From positions 1 to 64,000 of the IMG/VR virus record IMGVR_UViG_3300028392_000065: a stretch of 64,000 bases of DNA; one strand, written 5' to 3'. Below are positions 49,887 through 58,708 of this stretch, piece after piece. The stretch is from a virus. The notes beneath the pieces are model-generated. The model was not told the origin of the DNA, searched no databases, and saw only the letters and a list, made by a program, of their open reading frames with translations. A program made the position numbers and the translations under genes. Each line of letters starts with the position of its first letter. Position 1 is the first letter of the stretch.

Positions 49887-50251
49887 ACATCAAGCCCGCT
49901 AGAGTTCACCTCAACACAACCAAGAAACAGTTCAGTCAACTCGCCACGAGACCAGTCATTAGAAGTCCAAATTTGCGTAGCCTGATCAAGAGTCAAAGCG
50001 GGAGTGACAGCAGAAGCCGCAATCAAAGCAGGAGCAAAAGTATCAGAATTATAAGTAATACCTTCACGCTTTTGAGCCGGGGTAGGCGGATGAGCCGCCA
50101 ACAAATCATCATAAGCCTTCGAGCCAATAGCCCTAAGAGTGACAACAAAATCAGTCGTACCAGACTTACCAGTAGGTACATTAATAGTAATTTCCTTGGT
50201 GCGAGCAGGCTTCTGAAGCAAGTCTTCCAAAGTAGCAATCTTACGTGCCAT
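49865..50251 (-). CDS. tail assembly chaperone, first frame
   Basis: I chose the ATG at 50251, with AAGGA eight bases upstream, over the frame opening at 50314 inside a terminator. The 128-residue product (TLEDLLQKPARTKEITINVP, LRAIGSKAYDDLLAAHPPT, DWSRGELTELFLGCVEVN) fits a G-type chaperone. It ends at TAA at 49865 unless the ribosome slips back one base at 49880-49886. Confidence 0.85.
   Translation of the reverse strand: MARKIATLEDLLQKPARTKEITINVPTGKSGTTDFVVTLRAIGSKAYDDLLAAHPPTPAQKREGITYNSDTFAPALIAASAVTPALTLDQATQIWTSNDWSRGELTELFLGCVEVNSSGLDVPFTEAV
49880..49886 (-). promoter_or_regulatory. -1 frameshift slippery heptamer CCCTTTC
   Basis: On the minus strand the heptamer reads C CCT TTC in the first frame, matching X XXY YYZ. 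After a one-base backward slip both codons remain Pro and Phe. The new frame is open through to 49533. The normal stop is 13 bases downstream. Confidence 0.85.
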
Positions 50252-50313
50252 GATATATTTCCTTCGCTTGGTCTGTTTAAGCTTACGCTTATTACGAGGT
50301 GTAGGGCCTGACA

Positions 50314-50364
50314 TAAAAAAAGTATAGGGGGAACGCCGAGAGAGGAACGACGCGCCCCCTATAC
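50314..50364 (-). terminator. strong terminator between major tail and chaperone genes
   Basis: On the minus strand GTATAGGGGG pairs perfectly with CCCCCTATAC (50364-50355 and 50331-50322) and is followed by seven T at 50320-50314. It would cut transcription after the major tail gene and lower chaperone and tape measure levels. Confidence 0.9.
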
Positions 50365-50373
50365 AAGATTAGA

Positions 50374-51372
50374 TTAACCGTGAACGGCTGCTACAGAAAC
50401 AACGTTACTGTAAGTACCGACACCGTTAGCGTTACGCGCAGCAACACGGAAGTACAGAGTCTTTGAAGTACCCTGTGAAGTCGTGAGAGCAACGCTACCG
50501 CTAGTTACAGGAGTAGTTGGTGTAGTGTTCAATACTTGAGCCACGGAGTCAACATACAGCGAACCAGTCGAAGCCGAGATTGAAGTCGCAGTCAACTGAG
50601 TAATCGTATTAAACGTACCGTTTGAAGTTGTCGAAACCTGAACGACGTAAGGCGTGGCCGCTTCCGAACCACCAGCAGTTAGCGTACCAGTGTAAGAAGG
50701 AACATCCCAGTCCAGACCAATCGAAGGCGTAGTGCCAGATGCAGTCTGAGTCAAACGAACAGCAGTCAAGTTAAGAGGAGCAGAAGGTGCAGCAGTAGAT
50801 GAAGTAACCGTAGCAGCCTCAGCAGGTTCCTGAGGAACAGCAGCAGTCACCGTGAAAGTCTGAACAGTGTTAGACGTAATTGCACCAGCAGTACGAGCAG
50901 TCACAACAACAGGCCAAATTTCAACAATGTTGTTAGTTGCAGGCTCCTGGTTAGTACCTTGTGAAACCGAAGTCGGGTTAGCAAAACGAGAAACAACAAT
51001 GTATCCCTTAGTTCCGCGAGCCAACTTAGTCCAAGCAAAGTCAACAGCAGACTGCGAAGTGTTAACGTCAGTGTAAGAAGCATCATCACGGTAAAAATCT
51101 GCAGTAAACGAAGCATTTACAGTACCAGGGATATTGCCTTCAAAAAGAGTGTCAATAGTAGGTGTAGGAACAGTGTTACCAGTTGACTGAGCGGTAATAG
51201 AAATCACAAAAGGAGTGAGATCGTAACATGTATCAATCTCGGCTTGAGTGATAGTAGCACTACCACCAGTCACTGAATTCCAAGCTGTTGAATAACCGCT
51301 AAGTCCAGCGAAAGCACCCGTGACTGGGTAAAACCCAATCCACGTATTGTTATTCGGAATAATTCTTGCCAT
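50374..51372 (-). CDS. major tail protein with C-terminal Ig/FN3-like domain
   Basis: The 332-residue protein has a tail-tube N-terminal part (GTVNASFTADFYRDD, VDFAWTKLARGTKGYIVVSR, WPVVVTARTAGAI) and a C-terminal beta domain with FN3 traits (PSAPLNLTAVRLTQTASGTTPSIGLDWDVP, TPYVVQVSTTSNG, YFRVAARNANGVGTYSN). Such surface domains are dispensable decorations in other phages. AGGAGG precedes the ATG. Confidence 0.93.
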   Translation of the reverse strand: MARIIPNNNTWIGFYPVTGAFAGLSGYSTAWNSVTGGSATITQAEIDTCYDLTPFVISITAQSTGNTVPTPTIDTLFEGNIPGTVNASFTADFYRDDASYTDVNTSQSAVDFAWTKLARGTKGYIVVSRFANPTSVSQGTNQEPATNNIVEIWPVVVTARTAGAITSNTVQTFTVTAAVPQEPAEAATVTSSTAAPSAPLNLTAVRLTQTASGTTPSIGLDWDVPSYTGTLTAGGSEAATPYVVQVSTTSNGTFNTITQLTATSISASTGSLYVDSVAQVLNTTPTTPVTSGSVALTTSQGTSKTLYFRVAARNANGVGTYSNVVSVAAVHG

Positions 51373-51429
51373 GGGTTGTGGCCTCCTAAGCCATTCGTAC
51401 GAAAATAAATACCGGTATATCCGATACTA

Positions 51430-51900
51430 CTACAAAGTCGGGGTAAAACTATTACGGGAACAAACAAGTCCAAACGAATCATAAACCTGCCAATAAGGCG
51501 GATTTACCGTATCCACACGCGAAACAGCACCCAAATTAGTCCACTGCACAGCCGTAATCTTAAATGGCTGATTCACCCCAAAAGTATTATGCAAAACATT
51601 ATTAGGACCACCATCAATAGCATTACGAGCCTTATTAGCAATCCAATCAACCTGCTTACGCGACCCACCAAAATAGCGAAGCGACCAATTAACAGTCCAA
51701 TCCAAATTACCGTCAAGGTCATTAATCATTACGCTAGCCCCACCAGAAACCAAAACCATGTACGGAACATAAACACTTTGGTTAGGTTGACCTTTAAGCC
51801 AACCACCCTCAGCAGGAGCAATACCATCCCCAACAAGTTCGCCAGTATCAGTAGAAAGCTGGTAAATAAGCAAATCCGTTAAAGCACCATGATCAATCAT
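51430..51900 (-). CDS. tail completion/terminator-like protein
   Basis: The 156-residue protein starts with ATGA overlap and has the layout of tail terminator proteins (ALTDLLIYQLSTDTGELVGDG at the start, mixed alpha-beta after). Its position between the gp10-like gene and the major tail gene agrees. Confidence 0.7.
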   Translation of the reverse strand: MIDHGALTDLLIYQLSTDTGELVGDGIAPAEGGWLKGQPNQSVYVPYMVLVSGGASVMINDLDGNLDWTVNWSLRYFGGSRKQVDWIANKARNAIDGGPNNVLHNTFGVNQPFKITAVQWTNLGAVSRVDTVNPPYWQVYDSFGLVCSRNSFTPTL

Positions 51901-52175
51901 TCAACGATACCTTTAGCAATCTCACTCGAACGTTCATCAAACTTTTTAGACAAAGAAACAGCGTGCCGAGACAACTTAGCAGAATCAACATTAGCGCCCA
52001 CAACAGGGCTTACCGTAGCCACAACACCCGTAGACGTCTGATGAAGCGTAGTCACCACATTACCCTCATGTGCAGCCCCCACAACAGCCTGGGCCTCACG
52101 ATACATCCTCTGCGGCACCATCTCAGCCTTCTGGCGCATAACCAAAAGCATTTGCTCAAACTCTGTCAAATTCAT
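51897..52175 (-). CDS. HK97 gp10-like head-tail protein
   Basis: The ATG at 52175 has GGAG eight bases upstream and is preferred to a GTG at 52184. The 92-residue protein begins NLTEFEQMLLVMRQKAEMVPQRMYREAQAVV and has THRQ-type strands (HQTSTGVVATVSP), consistent with the HK97 gp10 fold in small form. It joins head and tail. Confidence 0.65.
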   Translation of the reverse strand: MNLTEFEQMLLVMRQKAEMVPQRMYREAQAVVGAAHEGNVVTTLHQTSTGVVATVSPVVGANVDSAKLSRHAVSLSKKFDERSSEIAKGIVE

Positions 52176-52639
52176 ACATACCACTCCGAAGGAATAGCAG
52201 GAGAAGCCTCCCAGCCCTCCCAGCGCTGAACACCCGTAACAGACATGTTACGCACAGCCTCAAGTTGCCCAGAAGCCTGAACATCCATCACACGAAAAGC
52301 ACGATTAACCATCAACACATCATGATGAGCAGTCACAATAACCACATCATTAACCTGAGGCATAGTTGGCTGTCCCTCCTCATCAAACAAAGGAATAGAC
52401 ACAGAACCACTAGAAAAATATTGTGGCTCTTCACCCAAAGAATACTGCTGAGGGCCACCAACAGTAGTCACACGCGCCTTACCAGCATAAACAGTAGAAA
52501 GCACAGTAGCTGTAGCATCACCAGTAGTAGTGTCCAAAGTAGGTTTACCTGGACGATCAATACGTACTTCAGAAGCCATGTTCATTTCCGCATACTTACG
52601 GGCATAACGGCGTACAAGATTAGTGTTAATTTTGTACAC
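52172..52639 (-). CDS. head-tail stopper-like protein
   Basis: I prefer the GTG at 52639 with GGGGG before it over the TTG at 52651. The 155-residue product is mostly beta (SEVRIDRPGKPTLDTTTGDATATVLSTVYAGKARVTTVGG, DVVIVTAHHDVLMVNRAFRVMDV), typical of stopper proteins that close the connector. It overlaps the next gene by four bases. Confidence 0.7.
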   Translation of the reverse strand: MYKINTNLVRRYARKYAEMNMASEVRIDRPGKPTLDTTTGDATATVLSTVYAGKARVTTVGGPQQYSLGEEPQYFSSGSVSIPLFDEEGQPTMPQVNDVVIVTAHHDVLMVNRAFRVMDVQASGQLEAVRNMSVTGVQRWEGWEASPAIPSEWYV

Positions 52640-52641
52640 AA

Positions 52642-53142
52642 TTACCCCCAAACAATCGGCTCATTCTGCACATCAGAATGCCACCAATCCACAGCACGCC
52701 CAGGATGATAATCACCATAATTTTGACGGCCAGCAAGATAATTATCATTAAAGCCAATACCAAACACCAAAGGTGCAATCTCAGGATCCCAATTAACGCT
52801 CAAAACATTATTAGCAACCACAGGGTCAAACCAGCCATACTGAGCCTTATACTGGTCACGCAAAGACTGAGCCAAATCATTAAACCGCTGCTGCAACTGA
52901 CCAATCTGCACAGACACACCATCAGCAGAAACATCAACCTCGCGAGCAAACCTCGAAGCTACAACCTCCGCAGCAACAGCCGCCGTATACAAAGGGGCAC
53001 CATAAATGTCAGCCCACTCACTATTAAGGAAAGTAATTTCCTCATCAGTCAGCAAAGGAAAATTAGGGTCAACATCACCCAAATAGAAACGGATAGTATC
53101 CTTTTCAGAAGTACTTGGATCACCACTATAAGTCCACGACAT
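52642..53142 (-). CDS. head-tail connector (gp6-like adaptor)
   Basis: The 166-residue protein has the gp6 adaptor start (SEKDTIRFYLGDVDPNFPLLTDEEITFLNSEW), helices (AVAAEVVASRFAREVDVSADGVSVQIGQLQQRFNDLAQSLRDQY) and a polar tail. This adaptor attaches below the portal. Confidence 0.85.
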   Translation of the reverse strand: MSWTYSGDPSTSEKDTIRFYLGDVDPNFPLLTDEEITFLNSEWADIYGAPLYTAAVAAEVVASRFAREVDVSADGVSVQIGQLQQRFNDLAQSLRDQYKAQYGWFDPVVANNVLSVNWDPEIAPLVFGIGFNDNYLAGRQNYGDYHPGRAVDWWHSDVQNEPIVWG

Positions 53143-53175
53143 AGGACAATCCTAACTTAAAATAGTTACTATTTA

Positions 53176-53673
53176 TTAATGGCGGCCATGTTTCTTATCG
53201 TGAGCAATACCAGCAACGCCAGCGCCAAATAACGACCCACCAGCAATACCCCCTGCAAGCCGTTGTCTGCCTTTAAGTTCAGCAACACGAGTGTTAACTC
53301 TGCCCGTATTGAATTCATTCATTGCAGCACGGTGAGGAGCATCATAATGACCGTACTTTAAACTACTGCTTCCAGTTTTTAGTTGGTCTCTTGCTTTGCC
53401 GCGCAATCCGCGTTCATTAGCTGTTTGAAGACGCTGCAACAAACGCGTTTTACCATATCTATGATCACCCATAGCGCGAGTAAAGCCACGCGTATAAGCA
53501 GACTTCTCAACATCATCAAGAGCACCAACAACACCATCAAAGCCACGCAAAGCTTTAGAAACTAGAAACGATTTTTCAACAGACATACGAGCCTCCCGGC
53601 AATCTTTACATTTACAAGTACAGCCCTTTGCTGCAATCCCATGCTTACAACCACAACCACACGCAGCACACAT
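53176..53673 (-). CDS. Cys-rich plus glycine-zipper protein
   Basis: The 165-residue protein starts with a Cys cluster (CAACGCGCKHGIAAKGCTCKCKDC, nine cysteines in 24 residues), likely a metal-binding knuckle. A helical basic middle follows, and then a C-terminal Gly/Ala membrane-like segment (AGGIAGGSLFGAGVAGIAHDKKHGRH). It is the smallest member of the window's glycine-zipper family within head genes. It could anchor in membrane on DNA exit (inference). Confidence 0.8.
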   Translation of the reverse strand: MCAACGCGCKHGIAAKGCTCKCKDCREARMSVEKSFLVSKALRGFDGVVGALDDVEKSAYTRGFTRAMGDHRYGKTRLLQRLQTANERGLRGKARDQLKTGSSSLKYGHYDAPHRAAMNEFNTGRVNTRVAELKGRQRLAGGIAGGSLFGAGVAGIAHDKKHGRH

Positions 53674-53675
53674 AA

Positions 53676-53978
53676 CTAATCCTTTTCCTCAATCCAACGA
53701 TTAGCAATCCACGTTTCAAGACGAAGCCAATTAGCCGCGCCAACAACTTCCTGACCCTGAGTATAAACAGCGCCATTATAAGTTAAAGTTTTCATAGCCA
53801 AATACTTCTTGGCCTTACCGGTATCCGCAGCAATGTCATTACGCGTAGCAACACGCTGCAACTCTTTATTAGCCACAGAAACATCATTCTGACTCGCAGT
53901 AGAAGCACGCGTCGTCTTAGACGTAGCTTTACGAATAGGAGTCTGAGTCTTACCATTAACAGCCTTGGTCTGAGGCAT
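53676..53978 (-). CDS. small head protein, unknown
   Basis: The 100-residue protein has a basic Thr/Ser-rich N-terminal tail (KTQTPIRKATSKTTRASTAS) and a compact C-terminus (TYNGAVYTQGQEVVGAANWLRLETWIANRWIEEKD), a pattern of small head-completion proteins. Confidence 0.68.
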   Translation of the reverse strand: MPQTKAVNGKTQTPIRKATSKTTRASTASQNDVSVANKELQRVATRNDIAADTGKAKKYLAMKTLTYNGAVYTQGQEVVGAANWLRLETWIANRWIEEKD

Positions 53979-53986
53979 AATAAACC

Positions 53987-54610
53987 CTACTTAACGTAAG
54001 TGCTAAAAACAGCAGAATAAGTGCCCGTAATACCACCAACAACAGCAGCAACACGGAAATCATACATTGAAGTCGTATTCAAACCAGAAATAACTTGACT
54101 TTCAGTTTTAGACCCGACAGCAGAATTAGTAGTCCAACTAGTAGCGGAAGACAGCTTGTACTGAACATAATAATCCGTCACCGTAATAGCGCCAGACGTA
54201 CTATCAATAGGCTCATACCAAGACAAAGAAAACGCCCCAGCAGCTTGACCAACAATAGTGCCATTAACTGCGTAAGGAACACCCGCAACAGCATAAGCAT
54301 TAACAACCGCAGGATTTAAATACGTTGGCATAGGTGTGTACTTTACAGAACTATTATTTGACGTATCCGCAAGACCATTAAGGTCCAACACACCATTATT
54401 GTACGTACCACTCTTAGAACGCTGACGTGCATTTGGAAGCCGGCGGGCGCTGGGGTCCTGAACAGGAACAACCCAGCGCTTCGCCAACAACGATTGAAGT
54501 GTCTTCATACCTAGTACTTGGGCATCAGTAAGAACCGTACCCTTAGCGATAGTTGTATTACGGTACGCCAAATCACGCGCAGCACGTAGGACAGTAGACA
54601 CTCGGTACAT
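53987..54610 (-). CDS. head protein with FN3-like domain
   Basis: The 207-residue protein has a helical/basic first half with GTVLTDAQVLGMKTLQSLLAKRWVVPV, resembling the end of the neighbouring 100-residue protein in function. An FN3-like C-terminus follows (FSLSWYEPIDSTSGAITVTDYYVQYKLSS, ISGLNTTSMYDFRVAAVVGG). A capsid decoration or connector role is likely. Confidence 0.72.
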   Translation of the reverse strand: MYRVSTVLRAARDLAYRNTTIAKGTVLTDAQVLGMKTLQSLLAKRWVVPVQDPSARRLPNARQRSKSGTYNNGVLDLNGLADTSNNSSVKYTPMPTYLNPAVVNAYAVAGVPYAVNGTIVGQAAGAFSLSWYEPIDSTSGAITVTDYYVQYKLSSATSWTTNSAVGSKTESQVISGLNTTSMYDFRVAAVVGGITGTYSAVFSTYVK

Positions 54611-54612
54611 AA

Positions 54613-55674
54613 TTACGCAACCAAACTCGGGAAGAATACACCCATGTCAGGCGCAACAATCTTCATGTCGTAAGTCATTTCAGCTTCAATACGATCAGAA
54701 GCAATATGCTCCATACGGAAACGCTTAATCTTAATACCTTCAGAATTACCACCAAGGTAGCCGTTCCACGTAAACGTGTAACCAGCAGAAGGTGTCATCA
54801 GCGAAGGAGCAGACGGAGCGTAGCAAAGAAGAGCAGACTTCGAATCATTAATGAAGTTGAAGTTAGCACGAGCATCCTGAGCCTTAGCATCAGGAATCTG
54901 AATGCCAGTACCATCGCCAGCAGCAGTAGTGCTAGTAGTAGTAGCAGTAGCATACGAAGTGTACAGTTCCTTAACACCAAACATCGTAGCAATAAGGTCC
55001 TCAGTCACAATACCGCGCTGAGTGTACTTAATACGATCAATGATATCTGGGTGCTGCTTAAGAGCGGTCATAACATCCGCACCAAGAACCATGATGTTAG
55101 GAGCAAAACCAGTGTTCTTACGGAAAGCAATAACAGCACGAGCAACGTCACCAATAGGGTCAGAACCAGCATCAGACCACTTTGAATAAGGCACAGTTCC
55201 AGAAAAACCAGTCTGCGTCAAACCATTGTAAACGGGATTAGAGTTACCAGCAGTAAGATCAACATCCCAAGTATTAGAAGTAAAGTACTTAGCAGCCCAA
55301 TCAACATCGCGCTTAAGAAGCAATTGGTTAGTTACAAACTCGGTGCTGTCGCGGTCGAGGATAAAGTTGCTATCAGCATTCGCACGTAGCTGATCATCAA
55401 TGTCCTTATGAACACCATAGACATGGGCAAAGTACTGGTCCGTAGTAACGTTCCAACCCACACCAGGAGTCTCAGTAGAAGGAGCACGACGAGCAACGTC
55501 AGTACGACGCCAATCGCTCTTGCTGTACTTCCAGTACAAGTCAGACTGCTTCTTAACAGGAACCTTAGGGAACACCTTATCGGCAATGTAAGAATCAGCA
55601 GACTGCATGTATGCGACGCTGACATTAGTCAACGGCACATTTACGTGCAAATCGGATTGTGATGGATTTGGCAT
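54613..55674 (-). CDS. major capsid protein
   Basis: The 353-residue protein carries the start of a common phage capsid family (VAYMQSADSYIADKVFPKVPVKKQSDLYWKYSKSDWRR, then HKDIDDQLRANAD and FVTNQLLLKRDVDWAAKYF). Mid parts (FAPNIMVLGADVMTALKQHPDIIDRIKYTQRG) and the end (RMEHIASDRIEAEMTYDMKIVAPDMG) agree with the HK97 fold. It follows scaffold and decoration genes. Confidence 0.96.
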   Translation of the reverse strand: MPNPSQSDLHVNVPLTNVSVAYMQSADSYIADKVFPKVPVKKQSDLYWKYSKSDWRRTDVARRAPSTETPGVGWNVTTDQYFAHVYGVHKDIDDQLRANADSNFILDRDSTEFVTNQLLLKRDVDWAAKYFTSNTWDVDLTAGNSNPVYNGLTQTGFSGTVPYSKWSDAGSDPIGDVARAVIAFRKNTGFAPNIMVLGADVMTALKQHPDIIDRIKYTQRGIVTEDLIATMFGVKELYTSYATATTTSTTAAGDGTGIQIPDAKAQDARANFNFINDSKSALLCYAPSAPSLMTPSAGYTFTWNGYLGGNSEGIKIKRFRMEHIASDRIEAEMTYDMKIVAPDMGVFFPSLVA

Positions 55675-55693
55675 TAGTTAATTCACCTATTCC

Positions 55694-56620
55694 TTATCGG
55701 GCGGCCAGTAGGACTGGGATCAGTTCGCCTGGAGTAGACGAAGAAGCGAGAGCAACGCCAGCAATAACCGGCTGACGAACAGTAGAGATTGTTGTCGTAG
55801 CAGTACCATTAGCAGTTGTCGGTGCAGCACTATTAGTCCACGACAAAGTGTCATTCGTGTTAGTAGTAGTGGTTACCGAGTTTAGGTAGAACGAACCATT
55901 ATGTAGTCCAGGACCGCCAGAAACAGTAATCAAGTCACCAACCTTAAACGTTGTGGCAGCACCAATAGTGGTTGTAACAGTAGTTGTACTTGAAACAGTA
56001 AGCGCAACAGTGCTTGTAGCCACTGCATAAACCGAACTCACACCAGCCTTAGCGGCAGCACCAAGAGTATCTGAAGCAAGCTTGTCACCCGCAGAAATTG
56101 CGGTAGCAGCCGTACCAACAGCCTGACCGGTAATTACATACGAAACGCCAAGGAAACCAACCTGAGCAGCAGCGCCTTCATACTGCGGCTTGTTCTGTAG
56201 AACACCAATTGAATAATCAGCGCTTGAAGTGCAAAGGCCTGCCTTCTTAGCACCAGTAATCTTAACAAAACGGTACTGCTGATTGTAGATAGCCTTAGTA
56301 ACAGTACCAACAGCAGCAGTAGTTGTACCACTTGAGTTAGAAACCGTGAAAGTGTTAGCAGCAGTAATCGTAGCAACTACGAAACCGCCATTATTACCAG
56401 AATTAGTTCCAGTATTAGCGATGTAAACAGTGTCACCAACAGACAAACCATGATTAGTTGTTGTAACAACAGTGTTAGTTCCACCGCTAGCAGTAATGCT
56501 AGTAATTTTAAAGAACGTGGAAGGACCGCCACCTGCAGCAACACCAGAAACACCGGTGTAGCCAGAGATAGAAGCATCCGCATTCAGAGAAAGGGATTTG
56601 AGGGAATCTTCAAAAGCCAT
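55694..56620 (-). CDS. capsid decoration/stabilising protein
   Basis: The 308-residue protein combines the DUF2190-like decoration pattern (YRFVKITGAKKAGLCTSSADYSIGVLQNKPQYEGAAAQVGFLGVSYVITG, ISAGDKLASDTLG) with two inserted beta modules (TNHGLSVGDTVYIANTG and TTFKVGDLITVSGGPGLHNGSFYLN). Position directly before the capsid gene agrees. Confidence 0.85.
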   Translation of the reverse strand: MAFEDSLKSLSLNADASISGYTGVSGVAAGGGPSTFFKITSITASGGTNTVVTTTNHGLSVGDTVYIANTGTNSGNNGGFVVATITAANTFTVSNSSGTTTAAVGTVTKAIYNQQYRFVKITGAKKAGLCTSSADYSIGVLQNKPQYEGAAAQVGFLGVSYVITGQAVGTAATAISAGDKLASDTLGAAAKAGVSSVYAVATSTVALTVSSTTTVTTTIGAATTFKVGDLITVSGGPGLHNGSFYLNSVTTTTNTNDTLSWTNSAAPTTANGTATTTISTVRQPVIAGVALASSSTPGELIPVLLAAR

Positions 56621-56623
56621 GGT

Positions 56624-57520
56624 TTAGTACCGTCCTTCTGATAAGTAAGCATCGTATGCGCTTGGATTGGCTTCGAACATAGCCGAATAAGCCTGCTCGT
56701 ATGAAACATCTGACTTGCCAACAAATTCTTGCGCAAGACCATCAACAGTATCAAGAACAGAAACATTAGCTGTATCGCCAACATAACCAATCTCGTTGTA
56801 CAAAGAATCACCAACAGAAGCAAACAATTCATCAAGAATGTCTAACTCCTCATCAGTCAAAGTTTCAGCAATAGACTTCAAAATTGGGCCAAGAACCTCA
56901 GGGCTCACAGGCAGATTGTATTCAGCAGCCTTAGAAATGAAAGCATCCTCAATGCGCGCATCTTCAATAGCAGCCGCATACTCAAACGCTTCAGCAGCCT
57001 GAGCCTTAGCAATCTCAACTTCATCCATAGCCTTAGCAATAACCATTTCACGATCATAATCGGTTACAGCCTTGCTCAAATCTTCAAGAACAGAATCACC
57101 AAGTGACTTCTTCATGTGCTGACTACGGTAACGACCAGCGCCATAACCTGCACCAGCCAAGCCAGTACCACCAGCTGCAGCACCAGCTGCAAGCTTACGC
57201 TTACGCGACCGAACAAAAGCTTCAGCAGCTTCCTCAGCATTACTACCAAAACGAGCGCCAGCCTGACCAGCACCCTTTTCTACGTCTCCGTCTTCAACAA
57301 AGACAAACTCATTACCTTCGGCGTCATAAACTACATCGCCATGCTCAAGGACATCGATGTCTACAGACTCTCCGACCTCATCATATACTTCCGGCACTTG
57401 GCCCTCCTCATTGAAGCCTTCGTCATTTTTGGCGAAAGCGATTAAACCATGCTGGTTAGCAGGTCGGTCAACTACTGAAACCTCATCGATTTCAATGTCA
57501 AAAAGTTTCTTAATACTCAT
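56624..57520 (-). CDS. scaffold-like protein with glycine-zipper segment
   Basis: The ATG at 57520 has AAGGA about ten bases upstream; the frame opens at 57541. The 298-residue protein starts with KKLFDIEIDEVSVVDRPANQHG, typical of XkdF-type prohead protease/scaffold proteins, and continues acidic and helical like a scaffold. Unusually it contains the hydrophobic segment LAAGAAAGGTGLAGAGYGAGRYRSQHMKKS near residue 110, the hallmark of the window's glycine-zipper family, so the segment travels as a module. Confidence 0.8.
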   Translation of the reverse strand: MSIKKLFDIEIDEVSVVDRPANQHGLIAFAKNDEGFNEEGQVPEVYDEVGESVDIDVLEHGDVVYDAEGNEFVFVEDGDVEKGAGQAGARFGSNAEEAAEAFVRSRKRKLAAGAAAGGTGLAGAGYGAGRYRSQHMKKSLGDSVLEDLSKAVTDYDREMVIAKAMDEVEIAKAQAAEAFEYAAAIEDARIEDAFISKAAEYNLPVSPEVLGPILKSIAETLTDEELDILDELFASVGDSLYNEIGYVGDTANVSVLDTVDGLAQEFVGKSDVSYEQAYSAMFEANPSAYDAYLSEGRY

Positions 57521-57577
57521 CGTATTCCAATCCTTACGCAAATCAACAGAGTTTGCATTAGCCTTAACAAAAAAGTT

Positions 57578-58708
57578 TTACGTCCAAGGCTGATTACGAG
57601 CCGAGATACCATGGCGATAAGTAGCAACACTAGCCCCTGCAAGAGCCGCAGCCCCCGTAGCAAGCAAAGCGCCCTTCTTATTTCCCCGAACATTAATACT
57701 ACTAGTACCAGCAGGTTTAGTAATTTTAATATGATTGGCAGCACGATTAGCTGCAACTAAAGACCCGCCACCTGCAAGACCAGAATACATGCCTATACGA
57801 CGTTGACGGTCAGCCTCAGGATCAACACGACGGTAAGCCTTTTCAACACCAGAAACCTTTTTGTTTCGGTTAGCATAAATCAAAGCACCACCACCAGCAA
57901 TACCAGCCAAACCAGCCCCGCGAAAACGCTTAAGCTGCTTGTACTTACGATGTAATCTGCTTATGTCACCTGCAACATCTGTGTTAGTTTTGCTGCTTTG
58001 GCCATGCATAACAAAAGCAGTGTCTCTTAACACGTTATTCATAGCCAAATGCCCACCCGTCGCAGCAGTTTGACCCACTAAAACAGCGCCCAAACCCGCT
58101 GTAGTACCAGCCCGCTGCCGATTAGTACGACCACTACTCAAACTTTTGCCATGCCCATTACCACTAACAGAACCGCTAGCCTTACTAATCAAAGTCATAT
58201 CATTCTTAGCCATAGACCCAACCTTACCTTTACTAGAGTTCGTACGCGCTAACTGTCCATTAATAGATCTACGTGCCATAACATCGCCAGCCAACTCAGC
58301 ACCATGCAAAGTAAGCCAACCACCCGCAGCAACAGCACCAGCAATCTTAGCTGGCTTACCAGCCTTAGGCATCAACTGAGCAACCTTAGGCGGCAAAGGC
58401 TTCTTCACATGAGATACCGGCTCATTCAACCAACCAGAACTCACAAGTTTCTTACGACCAGGAACCTTAGACCGCCACGCAGCAGGAGTAGAAGCCAAAA
58501 TAGCATGACCAGCACCAATAGTAGCCAAAGTATTTAAAGTGCGAGCAGTCTTCAACTCACGCTGCGATTGCTCCTTGCCAGAAGAAACCCCAGATTTAGA
58601 AACCTTACGCTTACGCACCAACATACCTGGGCGATAATGCCCCTCAACACCATGAAGACCAGCAGGGTTATTAGGTAAATTAGAATCATTTTGATCATAA
58701 ACAGACAT
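57578..58708 (-). CDS. glycine-zipper multi-segment protein, 376 aa
   Basis: The basic protein begins in TAATG after its neighbour. It has six or so Gly/Ala-rich hydrophobic segments (AGAVAAGGWLTLHGAEL, AGTTAGLGAVLVGQTAATGG, AGLAGIAGGGALIYANR, GMYSGLAGGGSLVAANRAAN, GALLATGAAALAGASVATYR), each followed by Asn/Arg-rich turns. A role in membrane penetration of the phage DNA is an inference. Confidence 0.82.
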   Translation of the reverse strand: MSVYDQNDSNLPNNPAGLHGVEGHYRPGMLVRKRKVSKSGVSSGKEQSQRELKTARTLNTLATIGAGHAILASTPAAWRSKVPGRKKLVSSGWLNEPVSHVKKPLPPKVAQLMPKAGKPAKIAGAVAAGGWLTLHGAELAGDVMARRSINGQLARTNSSKGKVGSMAKNDMTLISKASGSVSGNGHGKSLSSGRTNRQRAGTTAGLGAVLVGQTAATGGHLAMNNVLRDTAFVMHGQSSKTNTDVAGDISRLHRKYKQLKRFRGAGLAGIAGGGALIYANRNKKVSGVEKAYRRVDPEADRQRRIGMYSGLAGGGSLVAANRAANHIKITKPAGTSSINVRGNKKGALLATGAAALAGASVATYRHGISARNQPWT

